Source: Candidatus Symbiothrix sp.
Lineage (GTDB): Bacteria > Bacteroidota > Bacteroidia > Bacteroidales > Azobacteroidaceae
Length of the DNA: 7,372 nt
Reading direction: 5' to 3'
NCBI GenBank assembly: GCA_031270925.1
Contig: JAISWY010000354.1
Location: 1-7,372 of the forward strand
Shown: in pieces, positions 1-6,779 of the stretch
Layout: the number at the start of each line of letters is the position of its first letter
Numbering within the stretch: position 1 is the first letter of the stretch
Made by a program: the position numbers and the translations under genes
The notes under the pieces: generated by a model
The model's database searches: none
Told to the model about the DNA's origin: nothing
The model's input: the letters and a program-made list of their open reading frames with translations, nothing else

Positions 1-1
1 T

Positions 2-520
2 AATTTCTCGTTGTTCCAATCCTTGCCCGATTCATGGGCGATAGACCAAGTTTTCCCGATAGTTCCGATTTCGCGTTTGGACGAAAGACCCAACCGTACC
101 GCCACCTTGCAGGACATTACTTGCGACAGCGACGGCAAAATAGACAATTTCATCAACATGAAAAATTACACTTACCATTTGCCGGTTCATTCGTTGAATA
201 AAAAGGAACCGTATTATATCGGCGTGTTTTTGGTGGGCGCTTATCAGGAGATTTTGGGCGATTTGCATAATTTGTTCGGCGACGCCAATGCGGTACACGT
301 TTCGGTCAACAGAGACGGTTATCAAATCGAGCAAGTCATCGACGGAGAAACGGTTGCCGACGTCTTGGAATATGTTGAATACAATCCCAAGAAATTAGTT
401 CGCACGGTGGAATCGTGGGTAACGGCGGCTATGAAAGAAGGGCGTATCACGGTGGAAGAAGGGCGTGAATTTTTGTCGAATTACCGGTCGGGGCTTTATG
501 GTTATACTTATTTGGAGTAA
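2..520 (+). CDS. speA: Biosynthetic arginine decarboxylase, C-terminal part (5'-truncated)
   Basis: This is the last 172 codons of a PLP-dependent fold-III arginine decarboxylase, which converts arginine to agmatine plus CO2, the first step of polyamine synthesis in the cytoplasm. The reading frame is open to the left edge (first full codon at 2), so the start lies outside the window; an apparent TTG start at 11 is internal. The visible part contains the conserved ITCDSDG motif (Cys codon at 122-124), which in this family supplies an active-site cysteine across the dimer interface. It also has the segments LVGAYQEILGD, LFGDANAVHV and YNPKKLVRT, and ends in FLSNYRSGLYGYTYLE, all typical of Bacteroidales SpeA. 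Family members are about 630 residues, so roughly the last quarter is present. It is convergent with the GH5 unit and probably unrelated to it in function. Confidence 0.95.
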   Translation, partial: NFSLFQSLPDSWAIDQVFPIVPISRLDERPNRTATLQDITCDSDGKIDNFINMKNYTYHLPVHSLNKKEPYYIGVFLVGAYQEILGDLHNLFGDANAVHVSVNRDGYQIEQVIDGETVADVLEYVEYNPKKLVRTVESWVTAAMKEGRITVEEGREFLSNYRSGLYGYTYLE

Positions 521-571
521 CTGTTTGGGTGATCGTCCCGTCCTGTCGATCAAGGGAGCGAAGCAAAATCA

Positions 572-598
572 AGGCAGCTGATTTTAATTCAGCTGCCT
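572..598. terminator. Stem-loop between convergent genes, probable terminator
   Basis: A perfect 10-bp inverted repeat (AGGCAGCTGA at 572-581, TCAGCTGCCT at 589-598) encloses a 7-nt loop. It lies between the convergent 3' ends of speA and the large GH5 gene, where a bidirectional terminator is expected. No long T-run follows the stem on the plus strand. On the minus strand the stem is followed by a weak TTGATTTT stretch. Termination is inferred from position and stem strength. Confidence 0.6.
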
Positions 599-618
599 CG
601 AAAAGTCAATAGCACCTC

Positions 619-639
619 AAAAAAGATTTAGCCTTTTTT
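619..639. terminator. Weak A/T stem with T-run, possible bidirectional terminator
   Basis: AAAAAAG (619-625) and CTTTTTT (633-639) form a 7-bp stem with a 7-nt loop, so a T-run is present on either strand. It starts 4 bp beyond the stop codon of the minus-strand large GH5 gene. The stem is almost all A/T and would be unstable on its own; it may act with the stronger hairpin at 572-598. Confidence 0.3.
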
Positions 640-643
640 ATGA

Positions 644-3394
644 TCATTTTATCACTTTCTGCGCCACCACCGAATGATCGTTTAATTCGATCCGGGCTAC
701 AAAATTTCCCTTTCCCAAACGATGCAAATCAATTTGGTTCGAATTGAAATTTTCCGCAACCAGTTGTCCCATCAAATTGTAGATGCGGATGGAGCGAACC
801 GGCTTGGCGGAATGAATGTTTAATACATCCGAAACAGGATTGGGATAAATCGAAATCTCTTCCTTGTTTTCAATTTTTACTTTGCCGATAGCCGTCGGTA
901 CATAATAATCGCCGTATTTTTTAAGAACATCCATTTGCGGCTTTTCTTTTGTCATGTCGTCTTTATCGGGATGGACACCCAAAATATAGCTACCCCAATG
1001 GCGACCGCCCGACCAATACGTGAGCGACACCTTGTTTTCTTTCAGATAAGCGCAAGCTTCGTCGAGCATCGTCAGCCAACGCGGATCGTCGCCCGGAACG
1101 CCCAATTCGCCGATCATACCGATTTTTTTGTTCGTTTTCAACCAATTGACGAAATGGCTCAAACGGGTAATCGCCACTTGGCTGTTGCTTCCTACTTCTA
1201 CCGTATAACTTCCCTTGTATGTGCCGCTTGCATCGGAATCGAAATAGCAGTGCGCTTCATAAATGATTTTATTCGACGGATCGACCAAGTCTTTTAGTGT
1301 ATTACTCGACGTCGGCCAAGTATCGGCCGAAGCCCAGTTATTGCCTTCAATAACGATCGGCGTTTCGGTATCCACTTCACGGATGGCATTGATGGCCGCC
1401 TGTGCGATTTGAAACCACGATGACGTTCCCATATCGTGCGGCTCATTCATAATATCGTAGCCCCACAGATGCAAATCCTTAAATTCGGTTGCCAATTTCC
1501 GCCATACATCGGCGAAATGCTCGATGGTAACATTTTCGGTTGCACCGATCACATAATCGCTTCCATTGGCTTTACCTCGGCCGTAGTTGTGCATATCGAT
1601 CATTACTTGCATTCCGCGGCTAACGCCGATATTGACAACTTCTTTCAGCTGGCTTACATCTATCTGGCCACCCAATTGCGATTGAATGCGTTCCCATTTA
1701 AACGGTACGCGAATCAGATTCAAACCTTTTTCTTCGTAATATTGCCAATCGACCGGATTGTTGGGATACATGGCGGTGCTAAATTCCGCGCCGGACATAT
1801 TAACGCCGAATTGAGTGCGAACATTGAATGTACCATCGTCCACCGGAACGATATAGGCGAAAACATTGTCGATATAGAATGTTCCCGAACCCAATAAACG
1901 CAAACTTTGCACACCGGCCAAATTCAAGCCTGCAAAAGCCGATGCGGGAATATCCAGACTTTGCCATTGATTTTGCGTGGTTGCCGGAAACGAATAGCCC
2001 GTTGGCGCATGGAAGGTTCCGTCGCCCAATTCGATGCGGAAATTGCTGCCGTCGGTGGTATAGAAATCCAAATGGACGAAGGCTTCGGCAGGAATATTCC
2101 AAGTTGCTACCTCAATCGAAAATTCGTTGTTAATCGTTGCTTTGGCCACTTTATCATTCGTTCCTTCCACGGGAGTTGATTTATAATAGAAATATTCGGC
2201 GGAAGAATTGAACTCGGCAGTAGCAACATAACGGTCGCTAAATACGCTTGTAACATTTTCCGGCAAATGCGTGGCCAAAGGCGCCCGTGGAATATCGACA
2301 GTCGGAAGCGTCGGCGTCGGAGGTTCTTGGCTTTCGCCGCAATCGCAACCGTGTGCGCCGTAAGCATACAAATTGTCAAGATAGAACGTACCCGAACCGC
2401 GGAAGCGCGTACTGATAATGTCGCTCAAATCCAAGCCTTGCGATTCGTATTCCGAAACAGACAAGTCGATACCGACCCATTCGCCTTTTGTGGTTGCCGG
2501 CCGCGTTTCGGGATAGTAAATCGGCGATGCGCCGTAAGAATTGGAAAGTCCGAAATAGAATGAGCCGTCGCCGCTGCTGTGATGATACACATCCGCATGG
2601 ATACATCCTTTTTCGGCAATGCGCCAATGGTCGATGAAAACCGGCGAATCGCCCAAGCCGGGTAATTTTATCACTTCATGCTCGGTGTCGGGCAGTGTAA
2701 TTATTTCGGCTACAGAAACTTGCGGCCACGATTGCGGCGTAAATTTGGTTGTGGCCGGATAATGGCTGCTGAATACGCTGACAACATCCGACGGATCGTG
2801 CGCCGGCGTAGGAGGCAACGGAACCAATGCTTCATCCTGAAGTGTTCCGTGTGCATAAATGTTATCGGCGTAAAAAGTTCCCGAACCCTTGAACTGAATC
2901 GACGCGAAAGCGTTCAAGTCGGTTTTTTCCAAACCGAGTTTCAACCATTCGGTAGTGGGAATGTCGATGCCGACCCATTGTCCCTGCGTGAGTTCCGGCC
3001 AAACATAATCGCTACCGGGGAAAAACAGATTGCTGGCGTTGTAGCCCGAAGTCAGTCCGAAAGTGAAAACGCCCGTACCGCTTTCCCAATACACGTCCAA
3101 ATGAATGAATTTCTTTCCGCCGATTTTCCAACCGGTAATGTGGGCGAAAGATGTTCCCAGATTGTTGATTTTCACGATATTATCAGTCTCTCCAATCTGC
3201 ATTAGAATGGGAGGATTGCCCCAATTCGGCAATTCGAGACCTTTGCCGGTGGTTGTATAAACATCGCTGAAAAGACTCACGACTTCCGCTTGGGGAAGAG
3301 TTGGCGCCGGGGCAGAAACCGTCGGCTGCGCTTGTAAACCGTACATTCCACTCAAAAAAAGCAGAAGGCAAAAAAGTTGTTTGACTGTTCTCAT
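644..3394 (-). CDS. Multimodular secreted GH5 glucanase with T9SS sorting domain
   Basis: This 916-residue protein probably hydrolyses beta-1,4-glucan outside the cell. The order is: signal peptide (about 1-22, ending LQAQ), three related beta-sandwich modules (about 37-184, 202-346 and 380-515), a GH5 catalytic domain (about 528-830), and a type A T9SS C-terminal sorting domain (about 847-916, starting ISIYPNPVSDVLNI). Each module begins V(V/T)S(L/V)FS and ends GSGTFYxDNxxAY; such modules are common in Bacteroidota glucan-active proteins and are probably carbohydrate-binding. In GH5, Arg562 (RVPF), His602-Asn603, Asn650-Glu651 (NEP, acid/base), His715, Glu763 (IGELG, nucleophile) and Trp794 are all present, so the enzyme should be active. 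The HCYFDSD segment resembles GH5_5 endoglucanases, but the subfamily and substrate are inferred. Linkers are Pro/Thr-rich; one carries a CDC motif (350-352). The ATG at 3394 follows an A/T-rich leader 26 bp after the upstream GH5 paralog, suggesting one transcript. Confidence 0.9.
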   Translation of the reverse strand: MRTVKQLFCLLLFLSGMYGLQAQPTVSAPAPTLPQAEVVSLFSDVYTTTGKGLELPNWGNPPILMQIGETDNIVKINNLGTSFAHITGWKIGGKKFIHLDVYWESGTGVFTFGLTSGYNASNLFFPGSDYVWPELTQGQWVGIDIPTTEWLKLGLEKTDLNAFASIQFKGSGTFYADNIYAHGTLQDEALVPLPPTPAHDPSDVVSVFSSHYPATTKFTPQSWPQVSVAEIITLPDTEHEVIKLPGLGDSPVFIDHWRIAEKGCIHADVYHHSSGDGSFYFGLSNSYGASPIYYPETRPATTKGEWVGIDLSVSEYESQGLDLSDIISTRFRGSGTFYLDNLYAYGAHGCDCGESQEPPTPTLPTVDIPRAPLATHLPENVTSVFSDRYVATAEFNSSAEYFYYKSTPVEGTNDKVAKATINNEFSIEVATWNIPAEAFVHLDFYTTDGSNFRIELGDGTFHAPTGYSFPATTQNQWQSLDIPASAFAGLNLAGVQSLRLLGSGTFYIDNVFAYIVPVDDGTFNVRTQFGVNMSGAEFSTAMYPNNPVDWQYYEEKGLNLIRVPFKWERIQSQLGGQIDVSQLKEVVNIGVSRGMQVMIDMHNYGRGKANGSDYVIGATENVTIEHFADVWRKLATEFKDLHLWGYDIMNEPHDMGTSSWFQIAQAAINAIREVDTETPIVIEGNNWASADTWPTSSNTLKDLVDPSNKIIYEAHCYFDSDASGTYKGSYTVEVGSNSQVAITRLSHFVNWLKTNKKIGMIGELGVPGDDPRWLTMLDEACAYLKENKVSLTYWSGGRHWGSYILGVHPDKDDMTKEKPQMDVLKKYGDYYVPTAIGKVKIENKEEISIYPNPVSDVLNIHSAKPVRSIRIYNLMGQLVAENFNSNQIDLHRLGKGNFVARIELNDHSVVAQKVIK

Positions 3395-3420
3395 GATAAA
3401 AATAATTTTATTGTTTGATG

Positions 3421-4440
3421 TTATTTCGTTTCCGAATATTGTGTTAAAACTTTCACTTGCGGCATATCTTCCGTATAATTATTTTTCGGTTGAACGCCCA
3501 GAATATAATTGTTCCAGCGAGCGCCGGCCGCCCAATACGTTCCATTCACACCGTTTTCCTGCAAATAACTTAGAAAATGATGCAGGCATTGGTTCCAACG
3601 CTCGTCGTTACAGGGTATGCCGTATTCGCCGAGAAAACCGTTTAGTTCGTTGTCTTTCAGCCATTTTACGAAAGGACGTAAGCGATCGATGCCGGTATAG
3701 GTCTGCGTTTTTTCTTCTTCATACGAACGGCGATATACACCCGAACCGTCGCTATCGAAATAACAATGCGCTTCAAAAATAAGTTTTCGCGCCGGATCGT
3801 ACAAATATTTCAATTCGTCGCTCACTTGCGGCCATACCATCGCCGAACTCCAATGATTTCCACCGACCATAATCGGCGTTTCGCTGTCGTATTTCCGGAT
3901 TTCGATAATTGCGGCTTGCGCAATGCTGGCCCAAGGCGTCGATTTCAACATGTCGTGCGGCTCGTTCATTAATCCGTAAGCGTAAATGGCTTTTTCATAA
4001 GCTTTTAAATCTTGCGCTAATTGTCCCCAGAACGACGACAGCGCTTCGATGGGCAAACTGTCGCTGCCGATAATGTGATCGACTTTGTTAACTTTCCGGC
4101 GACCGTAATTGTGCAAATCGAGGATAATCTGCATGTTGCGTTTTCCGGCTTCGGTCAGGAGATTTTTCATCACATCTACTTCGGCTTTCGTCAATTCGCC
4201 GAAAACATCGTGTTGGATGCGTTCCCATTTAAAAGGTACGCGAAGCAAACGCAGATTTTTCGATTGCCAATAATCCAAATCCTGTGTGGTGGGATAGAAA
4301 TAGTCGATTCCGACTTCACCCGGCATTTTCGAGCCGTGGCCAAATTCGGCTCCGGCCAGATTTACGCCGAACGGTAATTGCCCGAATGTTGAAATGCAGA
4401 ATATCGTAAGCACAAGGCTTAATAAAAAGGTGTTTTTCAT
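3421..4440 (-). CDS. Secreted single-domain GH5 glucanase
   Basis: This 339-residue protein is a compact GH5 glycoside hydrolase, probably an endo-beta-1,4-glucanase. The start at 4440 is chosen because it begins a clean signal peptide (MKNTFLLSLVLTIFCISTFG); an in-frame ATG at 4524 would add 28 residues with no signal-like character. The mature protein starts almost directly with the GH5 fold (FGVNLAGAEF, about 24-33). The catalytic set is intact: Arg67 (RVPF), His110-Asn111, Asn159-Glu160 (NEP, acid/base), His225 (EAHCYFDSD), Glu272 (FLGEYG, nucleophile) and Trp303 (YWAAG). The HCYFDSDGSG and WAAGARW motifs recall GH5_5 enzymes. It has no accessory module and no T9SS tail, so it is probably periplasmic or released by another route. 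It is a clear paralog of the catalytic domain encoded just downstream, sharing roughly half its residues by eye, and is the first gene of that unit. Confidence 0.9.
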   Translation of the reverse strand: MKNTFLLSLVLTIFCISTFGQLPFGVNLAGAEFGHGSKMPGEVGIDYFYPTTQDLDYWQSKNLRLLRVPFKWERIQHDVFGELTKAEVDVMKNLLTEAGKRNMQIILDLHNYGRRKVNKVDHIIGSDSLPIEALSSFWGQLAQDLKAYEKAIYAYGLMNEPHDMLKSTPWASIAQAAIIEIRKYDSETPIMVGGNHWSSAMVWPQVSDELKYLYDPARKLIFEAHCYFDSDGSGVYRRSYEEEKTQTYTGIDRLRPFVKWLKDNELNGFLGEYGIPCNDERWNQCLHHFLSYLQENGVNGTYWAAGARWNNYILGVQPKNNYTEDMPQVKVLTQYSETK

Positions 4441-4469
4441 CGAATTTTTATTTGAAATTGATTTCGGGA

Positions 4470-4499
4470 CAAAAATAGAGATTGCTCGACAGCTGCAAT
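4470..4499 (-). promoter_or_regulatory. Candidate promoter for the GH5 pair
   Basis: Read on the minus strand, TATTTTTG (4477-4470) matches the Bacteroidota -7 consensus TAnnTTTG fully. Eighteen bases upstream, ATTG (4499-4496) matches three of four bases of the -33 TTTG box. Transcription would start about 20-25 bp before the ATG at 4440. A small inverted repeat (ATTGC at 4481-4485, GCAAT at 4495-4499) fills the spacer and overlaps the -33 box, so it could be an operator; this is inference. Confidence 0.5.
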
Positions 4500-4550
4500 G
4501 CGAAAATCCTGTACATTCATGCAAGATTCCGATTTCGATACATTAAAACC

Positions 4551-4580
4551 TTTTCTTTCCGTAATTCGATAATATTTTTG
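4551..4580 (+). promoter_or_regulatory. Candidate promoter for the rightward gene series
   Basis: TATTTTTG (4573-4580) matches the Bacteroidota -7 consensus, with TTTT (4551-4554, three of four bases of TTTG) 18 bases upstream. This would give a leader of about 75 nt before the ATG at 4663. An alternative -7-like sequence, TACTTTG (4626-4632), is closer to the gene but lacks a correctly spaced -33 box. Confidence 0.35.
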
Positions 4581-4662
4581 CATCAAAAAACAAAATTCTA
4601 ATATTCGGTCGCTTTGTTTTTCACGTACTTTGTAGCCATTAAACAATTTTAATTTTTTTGCC

Positions 4663-6000
4663 ATGAATAAACTGATTACATTTCTTGCAGTTTCCATGTT
4701 TGTCGCTTTGCCGCTGTTTGCGGAAGACGAGCAACCCGAACGCATTTTAGTCGTTAAACCCGTGATGACTACCCGCGTCGATACGCCTACCGATTGGGGC
4801 GGCTTCGTAGCGAACGCATCTGCCGACCCGCGTTATCAGATGACGAAAGTCGCCGATTACGAAAATCTCTATTCCTGTACGATTTCGTTGAAACAATATT
4901 GCAAAAGCAATAAGTGGAAGGGCAGTTATGGCGAATATCCGCCGTCGTTGCCTTTGAATGAGGGTTGGGCCGAAACGCATCAATTCGTAGTGGTGTATCA
5001 GGATGCATACGGCGATCAGGAAAACAAAGACAATCCGAATGCTGCGGCCGGAGCGCAACCGTTTTTAGTTCCCGAAGATGATACCGAAATTACGTTTTAT
5101 GCTGTGGTTGAATCCGATGAAAAGATACGGTCGTATTGCGATGCGCAAGCGTTTACGATTAATACATTTAATAATGCGGCGGGAAATATCGTTTTTCCGG
5201 CAGCTATCGGAAAAACTTCGTCTGTTACGGCTCATGAAATCGGCAACAGCGATAACAAAAAGTTGGAGTTACAGGCCAATAATCATGTTTTGCGCCCCGA
5301 CGGTCTGGGAGGCGGCAACAAATACGCCGTTTACACGCGTGGCCGTCATGCGTTTACAATGGATTTTCTGGGGATTCAGTACAATATATATAAGGTAGCC
5401 GATACGATTCAAAGTCCGAAAATCCGATTCGGGACAGAAACGCCCATCGCCGCCGAAACACTTCCCGCCGATTTGGGAATTTTCCCCCAAAACGAATTTC
5501 CGGCTTTGGGCGGTATGATTACGGCGGTTTCCAAAACATCTTCGACGTTTGATGCGAATACGATAAGTGTGTCGCTGCATTACGAAATCACTCCGGCCGA
5601 TGAAACGGTGGAACCGATCGTCGGTTCGATAGCATTGGCAAGTCCGTCGGTCGGCAATCAGACTTCGGCAATTTTTTCATCCGAAGGCGAAGATATTGTT
5701 TCCGAATTGCCTTTGGGACAATATGCGCTCAAAGTATGGTTTGAAACCGATTCCTACGGCGATATTCTGGTAAACGACAACAATGAAGGCCTTGATTATG
5801 CCACTGCTTTTACCTTGGAGGTGCCGACCGGCATCGTTCCCGCGTATGCCGACGATGCGGTTGCGACCGAATATTATAATTTGCAAGGTGTGCGCGTGGC
5901 TACCGGCAAGAGTTTACAAAGCCTTGTTAGCGGCGTTTACATCGTGAAGAAAATTTACGAATCGGGGGCGGAGAGAGTCAGTAAAACGGTTATCAAATAA
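4663..6000 (+). CDS. Secreted protein of unknown function with short T9SS-like tail
   Basis: This 445-residue protein has a clear signal peptide (about 1-20, ending LPLFA before EDEQ). I do not recognise an enzymatic family. The mature part appears mostly beta-rich. The region about 265-388 ends ETDSYGDILVNDNNEGLDYATAFTLEV, resembling a beta domain seen in extracellular Bacteroidota proteins, often near carbohydrate-active enzymes. The last 45 residues (YYNLQGVRVATGKSLQSL, then SGVYIVKK, ending SKTVIK) look like the second half of a sorting or anchoring tail, but the usual YPNP strand is missing. Cysteines fall at 72, 80 and 159. A role at the cell surface is likely, perhaps binding or handling glycan near the GH5 enzymes, but this rests on context only. 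The ATG at 4663 follows an A/T-rich leader without a Shine-Dalgarno sequence. The gene is divergent from the GH5 pair, and the next gene starts 19 bp after its stop. Confidence 0.8.
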   Translation: MNKLITFLAVSMFVALPLFAEDEQPERILVVKPVMTTRVDTPTDWGGFVANASADPRYQMTKVADYENLYSCTISLKQYCKSNKWKGSYGEYPPSLPLNEGWAETHQFVVVYQDAYGDQENKDNPNAAAGAQPFLVPEDDTEITFYAVVESDEKIRSYCDAQAFTINTFNNAAGNIVFPAAIGKTSSVTAHEIGNSDNKKLELQANNHVLRPDGLGGGNKYAVYTRGRHAFTMDFLGIQYNIYKVADTIQSPKIRFGTETPIAAETLPADLGIFPQNEFPALGGMITAVSKTSSTFDANTISVSLHYEITPADETVEPIVGSIALASPSVGNQTSAIFSSEGEDIVSELPLGQYALKVWFETDSYGDILVNDNNEGLDYATAFTLEVPTGIVPAYADDAVATEYYNLQGVRVATGKSLQSLVSGVYIVKKIYESGAERVSKTVIK

Positions 6001-6019
6001 CTAAAAAAAAATAATAATT

Positions 6020-6733
6020 ATGAGTTCTACTGTCGAAACGGGAATCAGTGTTTACGTGGGGCATTTCCAAAAGTTGATTGATGTGTGCGAAAGCTTCGAA
6101 AAGTCTTATAATCCGTTTCCGCGCGATTTGAGAATCGAGAGCCTGAAGTTGCAATTAAGTGGCGTGCAGGCAGCAATCGACGCGGTAGATATGGCTTTGC
6201 CGACGATGGAAACGGCAGAGAATGCTCGTCGCCAAGTATTTACGCAGATGCCTCCGCTGGCTACACGGGTGCAGGCCACTGCAATTATTTCGGGATTGCC
6301 GGATTCGATAGTATTGCATATTAAAGAGGTGGTGCGGAAGATACATGGAAGCCGCGCTAAGGCGATTAAGCCCGAAATGGAAGGCGAAAAGCATATTTCG
6401 GTGTCGCAGGTAAGTTTTAATGCGCAAATCGAGCATTTTAATCAGCTGATTTATCTGGTGGATTCGCAACCGGCATACAAACCTTCGGAATCAGGGCTTA
6501 AAGTGGATGCTTTGAAAAAATTGCTGAACGAAATGCGGGCGACTAACGATGCTGCTATGGCCGCAAATATTCCGCTGAAGAACGCTCGCATCGAACGCGA
6601 CCGCCTGCTCTATGCGCCAGATACGGGTATGATGAATACGGCGCTACGGGTAAAAGAGTATGTGAAAGCGGTGTTTGGGACTGCAAGTCCGCAGTATGAG
6701 ATAGTCAGGCATATTTCGTTTCACAACAGGTAA
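6020..6733 (+). CDS. Conserved-looking helical protein with internal duplication
   Basis: This 237-residue protein has no signal peptide or membrane segment, so it is probably cytoplasmic, unlike its secreted neighbours. It appears largely alpha-helical and consists of two related halves (about 15-104 and 139-227). Matching landmarks are HFQKLI (15-20) with HFNQLI (139-144), LRIESL (37-42) with LKVDAL (160-165), and NAR at 68-70 with NAR at 188-190. The second half also has ISVSQVSFN just before it and VKAVFGTASPQY near its end. I have the impression that similar hypothetical proteins occur in Bacteroidota, but no function is known to me. The ATG at 6020 follows an A-rich 19-bp gap after the upstream stop, consistent with co-transcription. 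The 21-bp repeat array begins about 60 bp after its stop. A DNA-binding or structural role is possible; there is no motif that decides it. Confidence 0.75.
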   Translation: MSSTVETGISVYVGHFQKLIDVCESFEKSYNPFPRDLRIESLKLQLSGVQAAIDAVDMALPTMETAENARRQVFTQMPPLATRVQATAIISGLPDSIVLHIKEVVRKIHGSRAKAIKPEMEGEKHISVSQVSFNAQIEHFNQLIYLVDSQPAYKPSESGLKVDALKKLLNEMRATNDAAMAANIPLKNARIERDRLLYAPDTGMMNTALRVKEYVKAVFGTASPQYEIVRHISFHNR

Positions 6734-6779
6734 TGCTAAACAGATAAATTTATCGATCGTAATTAAATAATAAGTAACG

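Noticed and set aside
11..13. TTG at 11 as the start of the speA fragment
   Set aside because: The frame is open upstream to the window edge, and the preceding residues (NFS) continue the SpeA sequence.
2678..3205. Plus-strand ORF of 175 codons inside the large GH5
   Set aside because: It is antisense to a strongly supported gene, is rich in Arg and Cys as expected for a shadow frame, and has no recognisable domain.
4394..4402. Lipoprotein signal in the small GH5 (Cys15 in the signal peptide)
   Set aside because: The residues before the cysteine (LTIFC) do not form a normal lipobox, and a standard cleavage site follows at about residue 20.
4441..4524. Longer start for the small GH5 (ATG at 4524, 28 extra residues)
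   Set aside because: The extra residues (MHECTGFSHCSC...) would bury the signal peptide and would cover the candidate promoter at 4470-4499.
6743..6754. 12-bp palindrome GATAAATTTATC as an operator
   Set aside because: One or two such palindromes are expected by chance in a window of this length, and nothing else supports a binding site.
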